NCBI RefSeq assembly: GCF_001747095.1
Contig: NZ_MDGP01000001.1
Span: 3,207,001 to 3,271,000 of the forward strand
Length of the DNA: 64,000 bases
Reading direction: 5' to 3'
From: Roseivirga sp. 4D4
GTDB lineage: Bacteria > Bacteroidota > Bacteroidia > Cytophagales > Cyclobacteriaceae
Position 1 is the first letter of the stretch. The number at the start of each line of letters is the position of its first letter. Below the pieces are notes generated by a model. That model was given only the letters and a program-made list of their open reading frames with translations, did not search any database and was not told the origin of the DNA. This document shows, piece after piece, positions 45,208 to 53,454 of the stretch. The translations under genes and the position numbers were made by a program.

Positions 45208-47844
45208 ATGTATAAACTATCTCGGCTACTCCTATCCATCATTGTTTGCTTCTCCGCTGTCCATATTGCCTCTGGTCAGCATATTGAATCGGATTCTAGT
45301 CAGCAAATCACGGACCTGAACAAAGGAAACCTATACGATCCGGTCCAACTCTTTCAGGGTAGAGTAGCCGGAGTCTCTATTACTCGGCCAGGAGGAGACA
45401 TAAACGGGGACTATCAGATAAGAATCAGAGGATTAAACACCATGACCTCTCAAAACAGACCATTAATTGTGCTTGACAATATGGTAGGAGTTTCACTTGA
45501 TAATATTGACCCTAATGATATTCAGAGCTTTACTGTTTTAAAAGAAAGTGCAGCCACAGCCTTATATGGAATGCGCGGTGCTAATGGCGTCATTCTTATG
45601 ACATCCAAACGAGCACGTGACAATAGTCCAATTGCGACAGCTCACACGGCTGTGAGCATAGATCGTATTGGTAAAACCTATGATGTTTTAGATAGATCAG
45701 CATTTCTCGGTCTAGGTGGAACAGATTATGGGGCCAACACAGACTGGGTGGAAGAGTCGACCCAAACGGGACTATCGGAAGCCGCAGGTTTTCTCGTTAG
45801 TCAACAGCTCGACAAGACTGCATTCACCTTGTCTGCCAACTATCGTGACATCGAAGGAATAGTCAGCCCTTCGTTCCAAAAGCGCCTGAACGCCAGATTT
45901 GGAATTGATCATCTACTGCTTGATGATAAACTCAAGGTTTCTGGTCAAGTCTTTTTTACTAATTCAGAACGGGGTACGGTGGATCCTGTGATTTTTAGAG
46001 AAATGACAATCTATAACCCCACGGCACCAGTGCTAGACCCCGGCAACAATACAACGGGTGGGTTTTTCCAGCAGGGGTTGTTCGAATCGTTGAATCCAGT
46101 TGCCTTAATGAAACAACAACAAGACATCTTGGAAGTCAAAAGGGTGTTACTCAATTTCTCGGGTTCTTACAAAGTTTTGGATAACCTGAATATTCGTGCG
46201 TCCTATACTCAAGACAATGCCAATGGATTTGGTGGGCAATATTGGAGTAAGGATGATTATGAAATAGGAGTTTTTTTCAATGGCATAGGAAACCGTTCTA
46301 CAACAGATTCTTTTACAGAGATTGCTGATTTTTCGATCGACTATCAGAAAAGGATTAAAGGAATTGATTTTAAGTTTTTGGTGGGGACCGGATTCCAAAA
46401 TCGTGAAAACGAATCGTTATTTGCGCAAGTCACCCAATTTCTCTTTGACGTTCAAACATTCAACAACCTTGGCTTCGGAGCCCTTGCCTCTGGTCCATTT
46501 GCTGAGGTTAGCAGTTCTAGAACCGATGACCGTCTCAACTCCTATTATGGCAGAGTTAATGCCCAGTTTAGCGAAAGCTTTGGCGCCTATTTAAACCTTC
46601 GTGCAGACTCTTATAGTGGCTTTATTAATAATAAAACAGGCCTTTTCTATGGATTAGGAGTTCAATATGACCTGATAGACATTCTAGATGCGGGGAAGCT
46701 TAGTAAGCTAAGCCTGCATGCCAGTTATGGCACCAGTGGCAACCTGCCTCCAAGCCCCCTACTTGCCGAGAACATAATTGTACCAAATGCGCCCAGAGAC
46801 CTTGATGGTGATGCCAATACCACAGATGACATTTTCGTTGCTGGTGTACAGGCAAATTCCAGAAATCCAATGTTACAATGGGAAGAAACCAAGGAGTTAA
46901 ACCTTGGAATTGATTTCTCTATAGGTGCATGGGGCCTGTCAGGGTCGTTTAACTACTTCGATCGAAAATCCGAAGACATTATTTATCGAGAATTCGTGCC
47001 AATCGGCTCACCCAACGCATACGATCCAGGGACCTTCCACACAGCAAACTTTGTCTACAGCAATGCAATCGATATTTCGACTTCCGGTATCGAATTCACC
47101 TTGAACTATGACAAAGAAATAGGTGAGGTGAAATGGATGAGCCAATTAAATACTACCCATTACCAACCCAATACTTTGGACCGAGCAAGTTTTGACGCAG
47201 TCGTAGGCTCCTTCTCCTTTTCTCAAGGAGGACCTTCCAATATATCAACCAGAAGCTATGTTGGAAGTCCCATTGCAGACCTATATGCCCCACGTCTCCT
47301 TTCTGTAGATGATAATGGTAATGTTCAAGTTACTGATCAGAGCTTTGATGCATGGGAAAAAGTCGGAAATGCGCTACCTACCACTGATGTTGGATTCTAT
47401 AACTCCTTTTCATTTAACAGCTGGCGCCTCAGCTTTTTACTAAGAGGTAGTTTTGGTCACTCATTATTAAATGTATCTCGCTGGTTTTACGAATCTTTAA
47501 ACCCTTTTTCTGCAGGTTTCAATTCTGTTGTTACTGATCAGTATGTCGGTGCTACAGAATCAACCTTTTCTGATAACTATATAGAAAAGGCCTCTTTCCT
47601 AAGGCTAAATAATCTTGCCATTGCTAAGACGGTCGTAATAGGCGGAGATCATTCATTGACCATTGAGCTCATCGGTCAAAACCTTTTCACAATTACGAAT
47701 TACACGGGGATTGACCCAGAAATAAGGTATATACACCCAAGGGCTGCGCGCTCCCTTTTCCAAGGATTTGCTGCTGGGATTGATGAGCGCGCTCAGCATT
47801 TCACTACACGCACTTATACCTTAGCCCTGAAGATTAGCCTCTAA
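45208..47844 (+). CDS. Orphan SusC-like receptor lacking the N-terminal domain and TonB box
   Basis: SusC-family barrel of 878 residues, clearly a paralogue of the 27000 gene: FQGRVAGVSITRPGGD in the plug, DLDGDANTTDD in a surface loop and LFTITNYTGIDPEIRY near the end are nearly shared. After the signal peptide (ending ASGQ) it goes almost straight into the plug, so the roughly 80-residue regulatory-like domain and the DEIVVVGYG TonB box of its sister are missing. No SusD gene follows. The frame is intact over the whole length, so it is not a simple pseudogene. Without a TonB box it may be passive, use an unrecognised TonB contact, or serve as a sensor. An operator-like site lies just upstream. 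Confidence 0.88.
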   Translation: MYKLSRLLLSIIVCFSAVHIASGQHIESDSSQQITDLNKGNLYDPVQLFQGRVAGVSITRPGGDINGDYQIRIRGLNTMTSQNRPLIVLDNMVGVSLDNIDPNDIQSFTVLKESAATALYGMRGANGVILMTSKRARDNSPIATAHTAVSIDRIGKTYDVLDRSAFLGLGGTDYGANTDWVEESTQTGLSEAAGFLVSQQLDKTAFTLSANYRDIEGIVSPSFQKRLNARFGIDHLLLDDKLKVSGQVFFTNSERGTVDPVIFREMTIYNPTAPVLDPGNNTTGGFFQQGLFESLNPVALMKQQQDILEVKRVLLNFSGSYKVLDNLNIRASYTQDNANGFGGQYWSKDDYEIGVFFNGIGNRSTTDSFTEIADFSIDYQKRIKGIDFKFLVGTGFQNRENESLFAQVTQFLFDVQTFNNLGFGALASGPFAEVSSSRTDDRLNSYYGRVNAQFSESFGAYLNLRADSYSGFINNKTGLFYGLGVQYDLIDILDAGKLSKLSLHASYGTSGNLPPSPLLAENIIVPNAPRDLDGDANTTDDIFVAGVQANSRNPMLQWEETKELNLGIDFSIGAWGLSGSFNYFDRKSEDIIYREFVPIGSPNAYDPGTFHTANFVYSNAIDISTSGIEFTLNYDKEIGEVKWMSQLNTTHYQPNTLDRASFDAVVGSFSFSQGGPSNISTRSYVGSPIADLYAPRLLSVDDNGNVQVTDQSFDAWEKVGNALPTTDVGFYNSFSFNSWRLSFLLRGSFGHSLLNVSRWFYESLNPFSAGFNSVVTDQYVGATESTFSDNYIEKASFLRLNNLAIAKTVVIGGDHSLTIELIGQNLFTITNYTGIDPEIRYIHPRAARSLFQGFAAGIDERAQHFTTRTYTLALKISL

Positions 47845-47960
47845 TATAATTAAGGCCGATTCTAGTACTCTCTTATTAGAATCTCACTGTCAAAATTCGT
47901 ATCATTATTCATACATTCTGTTCGCAGAAATATTCTTGAAACGCGCTAATTAATTGAATC

Positions 47961-49973
47961 ATGAAAAAATTTATCTCAGGTTTTCTGCTGCTCTTTACTG
48001 TAGCGGCATTCGCTCAAAACTATGATCAGTCACCATGGCATATTCCAGCCAAAGACATCGATCCTAATAACTACTTTGGCATCACTGTCGGTAATGGGAT
48101 GGTTGGGATTGTTTCCTCTCCTCAACCTATGCGCGTGCAAGATGTGGTGCTAAATGGAGTATATGACAACTACCAAAGAGGGCGTGTTTCTAACATCCTG
48201 AAAACATTCAATCACGTCAATTTCGATTTGGACATCAATCGAAGACGGGTTGGTGGCGATATGGTGAGCAACTATCAGCAAGTCCTGGACATGAAGAAGG
48301 CCATTCTCACCACTACTTTTGATATTGAAGACCTCGCTTCAGTTGAACATCAGATGATGTCTTTACGCCAATTGCCTTTCACGGCTATGGTAATCATGAA
48401 AATCACGGCAAAAAAGGACATTCTAATTACCCCCATTAGCGTAATGGAGGCGCCCGATCACTTAACCGAGGTAAACCAATTCTATGCCCAAATCGATCGC
48501 CCTCACGTTTCCTTCCCTTTGATGACCTCAGTTGGGAAGAGTCCATCAGGATCTAGCACAGTAGCAGCCTCCTCTACATTTATTTTTCCAGAAGAGCATG
48601 GTCATGAACCAAAAGTGATCCATGAAGACTGGGATTTCAACCGACACTGGGCCAAGTTTGATAAAGAGCTAAAGGCTGGAGAGACTTACACATTTGCGCT
48701 GGTAGGATCTACATTGGCTAGTGAGCACTTTGCAGACCCACATAATGAAGCGGAAAGGCTTACTATCTATGCTCGATTGGAAGGTATGGATCGCTTAATC
48801 GAAAGACACGTGGCCGCTTGGGATGAACTTTGGGAAAGTGATATTGTCATTGAAGGTGATTTACAGTCTCAAAAAGACGTTAGATCGGCATTGTACCACT
48901 TGTATTCTTTCGCAAGAGCTGGCACGGCCTATTCACTTTCGCCCATGGGGCTTTCTGGTCTAGGCTATAATGGTCATGTCTTCTGGGACACAGAACTATG
49001 GATGTATCCACCGCTGTTGATGCTCCAACCAGACATTGCTAAATCCTTGTTAGAATATCGCTTTCAAAGACTGGAAGCGGCTAAGCAAAATGCCTTTGCG
49101 CATGGATACAAAGGGGCTCAATTTCCCTGGGAATCTGCTGATGATGGCTCTGAAGATACACCTGTTTGGGCCTTAACAGGTCCTTTTGAACATCACATTA
49201 CTGGTTGCGTTGGTTGGGCTTTCTGGAAATATTATCAGGTTACCGGAGACAAAGAGTGGCTAAGAGATCGCGGCTGGCCAGTGCTAAAAGAGGTAGCCAC
49301 ATTTTGGGCGAGTAGAGTTGAAAGAAATGGTCCAGGCCAGTATGATATCAAGAATGTCATTGGAGCGAACGAGTGGGAAGAGAACATTGACAACAATGCT
49401 TTTACCAATGCTATTGCAAAATTAACCCTGGGCTATGCAACAGAGGCCGCTCAAATCTTAGGAGAAACGGCCGACCCTGATTGGGCTAATGTTGCGGCCA
49501 ACATTCCTGTTCTCAAATTTGATGATGGTACCACTAGGGAAAATGCCACTTATGTAGATGTCATGATCAAACAGGCAGATGTAAACCTGCTTTCATACCC
49601 ACTTCAATTCTATTCGGACAAAAAACAAATAGAAAAAGACCTCAAATTTTATGAGACCAAAATGTCTCCAAATGGTCCTGCTATGGGCTTTTGCGTTTTA
49701 GCTACTATCTACGCTCGCCTCGGTGATGCGAACAAAGCTTTTGATGTCTGGACTAATAGTTTTCGACCTAATGGAGTACCTCCTTTTGGGGTATTGTCCG
49801 AAACCAGAGGGGGCACTAATCCATATTTTGCGACAGGCGCAGGAGGAATGTTGCAGACTGTACTTGGCGGCTTTGGTGGTTTAGATATTACTGACGCTGG
49901 CATTGTAAAAGGGAAACAGAACCTTCCTAAAGGCTGGAAAAGCTTGGAGATAAAAGGGTTTTACAAAAAATAA
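47961..49973 (+). CDS. Secreted GH65 family alpha-glucosidase
   Basis: Periplasmic glycoside hydrolase of family 65 (alpha/alpha-six-barrel). Signal peptide MKKFISGFLLLFTVAAFAQ. GH65 marks: FWDTELWMYPPLLMLQPDIAKSLL-type block near residue 345 (motif start FWDTELW), QFPWESADDGSEDTP, and the general acid Glu471 in GANEWEENIDNNAF. In the C-terminal part Glu614 in GVLSETRGGTNPYFATGAGG stands where hydrolytic GH65 members carry a catalytic base, so a hydrolase rather than a phosphorylase is likely. Known hydrolytic relatives include trehalases, kojibiose hydrolases and PGGHG; kojibiose or another alpha-1,2-glucoside is a plausible target. Length 670 residues. It shares a GAAACGCGCT motif just upstream with the symporter promoter region. 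Confidence 0.88.
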   Translation: MKKFISGFLLLFTVAAFAQNYDQSPWHIPAKDIDPNNYFGITVGNGMVGIVSSPQPMRVQDVVLNGVYDNYQRGRVSNILKTFNHVNFDLDINRRRVGGDMVSNYQQVLDMKKAILTTTFDIEDLASVEHQMMSLRQLPFTAMVIMKITAKKDILITPISVMEAPDHLTEVNQFYAQIDRPHVSFPLMTSVGKSPSGSSTVAASSTFIFPEEHGHEPKVIHEDWDFNRHWAKFDKELKAGETYTFALVGSTLASEHFADPHNEAERLTIYARLEGMDRLIERHVAAWDELWESDIVIEGDLQSQKDVRSALYHLYSFARAGTAYSLSPMGLSGLGYNGHVFWDTELWMYPPLLMLQPDIAKSLLEYRFQRLEAAKQNAFAHGYKGAQFPWESADDGSEDTPVWALTGPFEHHITGCVGWAFWKYYQVTGDKEWLRDRGWPVLKEVATFWASRVERNGPGQYDIKNVIGANEWEENIDNNAFTNAIAKLTLGYATEAAQILGETADPDWANVAANIPVLKFDDGTTRENATYVDVMIKQADVNLLSYPLQFYSDKKQIEKDLKFYETKMSPNGPAMGFCVLATIYARLGDANKAFDVWTNSFRPNGVPPFGVLSETRGGTNPYFATGAGGMLQTVLGGFGGLDITDAGIVKGKQNLPKGWKSLEIKGFYKK

Positions 49974-50063
49974 GACCCTATTCGGCTTAATACTAGCCCA
50001 TTAGCTTGCAGATAAGCGGAAGAACCGCAAAATTTGAAGTGTAAATCAGAAATGTTGGAAGAG

Positions 50064-51395
50064 ATGAAGAAGAACTTTTTTATTCTAGTATTAAGCCTAT
50101 CGATATTCTCTGCCTGTGATTCAGGAAAAGAGGAGATTTCCATTTCATCGGACGTCTATCATGACACGATGGAGAAGCTCTCTGAGGTGATCGTCCATGA
50201 TATTTTCTCTCCACCTGTGGCCAGCAGAATCTATGCTTACCCAAGCATAGCCATGTATGAAATACTGGCGCAAAACAATAGCGAGTATAAAGCCTTTGCA
50301 GGCCAACTAGCTCAAATGACTGCAATCCCTCAACCCGAGGGAAATGTCAGTCATGAACTAGCGGCACTCGAAGCCTTCATCAAAGTAGGTACCGCTCTAA
50401 TTTTTTCTGAAGACAAAATGGATACCTATAAGGCCGAGCTTTATAAAGACTTAAAAAGAGGGGTTAAAAGCTCATACTTCGATGCCTCAGTGGCGTATGG
50501 AGATCAGGTTGCAGCTCATATTTTGGCTTGGGCCGATGGCGACAATTACAAGCAAACCCGGACCTTCCCTAAGTTCACGGTAACTGACGACCCTACCAGA
50601 TGGCAACCAACACCTCCAGGTTATATGGAGGCGATCGAGCCACACTGGACGAAAATCAGGCCTTTTGTCATAGACTCTGCTGACCAGTTTGTCCCTGTCA
50701 GACCAACGCCTTTTGACATGAAGGAAGGCAGCCCTTTCTACAAAGAAGTGATGGAGGTTTACACGGTTGGAAACAATTTAACAGAAGAGCAAAAAGAAAT
50801 TGCCTCCTTCTGGGATTGCAACCCTTATGTAATGAATGTGACTGGTCATGTAATGGCAGCGACCAAGAAAATCACCCCTGGTGGACATTGGATTGGTATT
50901 GTAAAGATTGCTTGTCAGAAAGAAGAAACAGCACCTATGAAGACGGCTGAAGCCTATGCCTTGACTTCAATCGCCCTGGCAGATGGTTTCATCAGCTGCT
51001 GGGATGAGAAATTTAGGAGTAACCTTATTCGCCCTGAAACACTTATCAATAAGCATATTGATGAGGAATGGTTACCGCTGTTACAGACGCCTCCATTTCC
51101 GGAATATACGAGTGGACACTCTGTAATTTCAAACGCTGCTGCAGTGGCCTTAACTTCAATCTTCGGTGACAATTTTGCCTTCGATGACGATACCGAAGTT
51201 AAGTATGGCCTTCCCGTAAGATCGTTTACTTCCTTTATAGATGCCTCTGAAGAAGCTGCGATCAGTAGAATGTATGGCGGAATTCACTACATGCCTGCCA
51301 TTGCCAATGGGGTTACCCAAGGAAGAGCGCTCGGCAACTTTGTGGTTGACAAACTCGAAATGAAAAACGAAAGTCTAGCACAGAATAATCAGTAG
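50064..51395 (+). CDS. Vanadium-haloperoxidase/PAP2-type lipoprotein
   Basis: Member of the superfamily uniting vanadium haloperoxidases and acid phosphatases. All three vanadate/phosphate-binding motifs are visible: KFRSNLIRP (Lys316, KxxxxxxRP), TSGHS (Ser350-Gly-His352) and SRMYGGIHYMP (Ser401-Arg402, His409). Lipobox IFSAC (Cys18) puts it outside the cytoplasm. ATG 50064 is chosen because it begins directly with a lipoprotein signal (MKKNFFILVLS); ATG 50052 and TTG 50034 only add a tail. Mature length about 425 residues. Haloperoxidase and phosphatase cannot be told apart by motif. It ends at a strong terminator, marking the end of the lipoprotein section of the locus. Confidence 0.87.
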   Translation: MKKNFFILVLSLSIFSACDSGKEEISISSDVYHDTMEKLSEVIVHDIFSPPVASRIYAYPSIAMYEILAQNNSEYKAFAGQLAQMTAIPQPEGNVSHELAALEAFIKVGTALIFSEDKMDTYKAELYKDLKRGVKSSYFDASVAYGDQVAAHILAWADGDNYKQTRTFPKFTVTDDPTRWQPTPPGYMEAIEPHWTKIRPFVIDSADQFVPVRPTPFDMKEGSPFYKEVMEVYTVGNNLTEEQKEIASFWDCNPYVMNVTGHVMAATKKITPGGHWIGIVKIACQKEETAPMKTAEAYALTSIALADGFISCWDEKFRSNLIRPETLINKHIDEEWLPLLQTPPFPEYTSGHSVISNAAAVALTSIFGDNFAFDDDTEVKYGLPVRSFTSFIDASEEAAISRMYGGIHYMPAIANGVTQGRALGNFVVDKLEMKNESLAQNNQ

Positions 51396-51413
51396 ACATT
51401 TCAAAAGTCATTG

Positions 51414-51442
51414 AAAGCCAGCTTTAATTGCTGGCTTTTTTT
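51414..51442 (+). terminator. Intrinsic terminator after the haloperoxidase-like gene
   Basis: A 9-bp stem AAAGCCAGC / GCTGGCTTT (51414-51422, 51430-51438) with a seven-base loop and a T-tract to 51442. It separates the lipoprotein section from the symporter operon. Confidence 0.88.
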
Positions 51443-51552
51443 GTTTTCGGATGTTCGCTTTAACCCTCCAAAAACTATGATTTTCCCCCCGAAGTCCTTA
51501 TAATTATATGTTGCGACAGGTGGTAATTCACTGACAACTCGCTTCAATACTG

Positions 51553-51599
51553 AAACGCGCTTTTACTGAAATACACTCAAGGCAACCACAGGTGTATTT
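51553..51599 (+). promoter_or_regulatory. Operator-like motif and inverted repeat upstream of the symporter
   Basis: AAACGCGCTTTTAC at 51553-51566 matches 12 of 14 positions of the dyad before the first susC. Next to it is an 8-bp inverted repeat, AAATACAC (51569-51576) and GTGTATTT (51592-51599), with a 15-base loop, ending 21 bases before the ATG. Probably control elements of the sugar cassette; regulator unknown. Confidence 0.45.
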
Positions 51600-51620
51600 T
51601 GGCAACCTTAAAAACAACTA

Positions 51621-53321
51621 ATGGACAATATTGGATTAGAATGGAGTGATTACACGATCATTATCGTGTACCTCGTGGGAATCGTTTGGTACGGAATCCG
51701 AAAGGGAAAACAAGAGAGCTCCGAAGACTACTTTCTCGCAGGCCGAAATATGGCTTGGCCTATTGTAGGTATCTCCCTATTTGCGGCAAATATTGGTAGT
51801 AATACACTGATAGGACTTACCTCTGATGCTTTCAACACAGACGTGGCTGTCTATAACTACGAGTGGATGGCGGCAGTTGTGCTCGTTATCTTTGCCATAT
51901 TCTTTCTACCCTTCTACTTGAAATCCAAGGTGTATACTATGCCTGAGTTTCTGGAGAGGCGATATGATACCAGAACACGTTACCTCTTTTCTGGAATTAC
52001 CATCGTAGGTAATGTAATTATTGATACCGCATCCGGCCTTTATGCGGGTAATCTAATTCTTAAAATCATTTTCCCAGGAACACCATCCTGGATCATCATT
52101 GCTTTGCTGGCCTTTGCAGCAGCAGCCTATACCATTCCAGGCGGGCTTTCATCGGTGGTGCATACAGAAGTTATTCAAGCTGTGTTACTCATATTCGGTT
52201 CTATATTGGTTACCTACTTTGCCTTTAGCGAAGTGGGTGGATGGAGAGCCATGATCGATGGCTTGAATAACCTACATGCAAGTGGAGCAATAGAAAAAGA
52301 TTCGGGGGAAGTGCTGAGTCTTATACGGCCAGCATCGGATAAGTCAATGCCATGGCCTGGCTTACTTCTCGGTGTACCACTACTAGGCTTTTACTTCTGG
52401 GCCAATAATCAGTTTATGGTACAAAGAGTGCTTTCAGCAAAAGATCTTAACCATGGTAGATGGGGTGCCATCTTCGCAGGTTTATTAAAATTACCGGTAC
52501 TATTCATCATGGTAATTCCAGGTGTATTAGCCATACTACTTTTCTCAGATACAGATATCAGCTTCTTGAATTATCAAATTCCAGTCGAAGGTGGTTTTGA
52601 GACTTGTGGTGCACTAGCAGATTGTCCTAATATGACATATCCGGTACTGATTTATTCATTGCTACCAACAGGTATTCTCGGATTAGTAATCGCTGGCTTA
52701 TTGGCAGCCATGTCATCTAGTATTTCAGCAACTCTGAACTCTGCCTCAACATTGATCACAATGGACTTTGTGCAAAAACTGAAGCCTGGGATTAGTTCCA
52801 AAGGACTGGTAAGAGCTGGTCAGATTGCCACAGTTGTACTCGTTATTCTTGCTGCGGCCTGGGCGCCAATGATTGAAACTTTCCGCTCACTGTGGACTTA
52901 TTTACAACAGATTCTCGGCTTTATTTCGCCTCCAATTGTAGCAGCATTTGTGGTTGGACTCTTCAGCAGAAGGTCCAATGCCAATGGTGGCTTCTGGAGT
53001 TTAGTGCTCTCTTATTTACTAGTACTTGGGTGGATTGCCTATTGCTTCTCAACATACGGAGGCATTAGCACAGAGCAAACAGGTGTTCACTTCTTATACA
53101 TTGTTCCTGTATTGTTTGTCATAGCTTGTGTAATTAACCTTGCTGTTAGCTCAATGTCTCCGGCACCGACCGAAGAAAAACTAGAGGGAATGATCTGGAG
53201 CAAGAGAATCTACCAAGACGAGACCAAAGAGTTGGTTGGTCTGCCTTGGTATAAAAACTACAGAACACTGTCTCTATTGCTTCTGATATTGACAGCGATT
53301 ATTGTCCTATGGTTTGCCTAG
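51621..53321 (+). CDS. Sodium/solute symporter, SGLT-like (SSS family)
   Basis: Inner-membrane sodium-coupled transporter of the solute:sodium symporter family. About 14 membrane helices are visible. Family landmarks: SSEDYFLAGRNMAWP near residues 31-45 (the SSS opening), SLFAANIGSNTLIGL with the sodium-site region, YTMPEFLERRYDTRTR, AYTIPGGLSSVVHTEVIQ and GLLAAMSSSISATLNSAS. This resembles the SGLT sugar branch. At 566 residues it has the normal length. It begins after a terminator and 178 bases of leader with operator-like sites, and is followed by its own terminator and the GH13 genes. The context makes a disaccharide or hexose the likely substrate; the sequence alone does not prove it. 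Confidence 0.92.
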   Translation: MDNIGLEWSDYTIIIVYLVGIVWYGIRKGKQESSEDYFLAGRNMAWPIVGISLFAANIGSNTLIGLTSDAFNTDVAVYNYEWMAAVVLVIFAIFFLPFYLKSKVYTMPEFLERRYDTRTRYLFSGITIVGNVIIDTASGLYAGNLILKIIFPGTPSWIIIALLAFAAAAYTIPGGLSSVVHTEVIQAVLLIFGSILVTYFAFSEVGGWRAMIDGLNNLHASGAIEKDSGEVLSLIRPASDKSMPWPGLLLGVPLLGFYFWANNQFMVQRVLSAKDLNHGRWGAIFAGLLKLPVLFIMVIPGVLAILLFSDTDISFLNYQIPVEGGFETCGALADCPNMTYPVLIYSLLPTGILGLVIAGLLAAMSSSISATLNSASTLITMDFVQKLKPGISSKGLVRAGQIATVVLVILAAAWAPMIETFRSLWTYLQQILGFISPPIVAAFVVGLFSRRSNANGGFWSLVLSYLLVLGWIAYCFSTYGGISTEQTGVHFLYIVPVLFVIACVINLAVSSMSPAPTEEKLEGMIWSKRIYQDETKELVGLPWYKNYRTLSLLLLILTAIIVLWFA

Positions 53322-53331
53322 GACTTCTTTG

Positions 53332-53375
53332 AAAAAAAGCCCCATTCAGGAAATCCCTGAATCGGGGCTTTTTTT
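53332..53375 (+). terminator. Intrinsic terminator after the symporter gene
   Basis: GCCCC/GGGGC stem continuing, past a one-base bulge (C63 of the 53300s), into ATTCAGG/CCTGAAT with a five-base loop, flanked by A- and T-tracts. The GH13 gene starts 79 bases on, so the enzymes may have their own promoter or rely on read-through. Confidence 0.88.
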
Positions 53376-53454
53376 ACGCTTTTTGTCATTGGTTCTCAGT
53401 CAAGAATAAAATACTTTAGCCGCCACTTTTAGATCGTATCGAACGCCATCTTCA

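Noticed and set aside
45208..47844. Second susC-like gene as a pseudogene
   Set aside because: The frame is uninterrupted with signal peptide, plug and complete barrel end; loss is confined to one N-terminal domain, so it is treated as an intact variant.
47858..47883. Seven-base inverted repeat GATTCTA/TAGAATC before the GH65 gene
   Set aside because: Short AT-rich arms with a long loop and no T-tract; likely chance.
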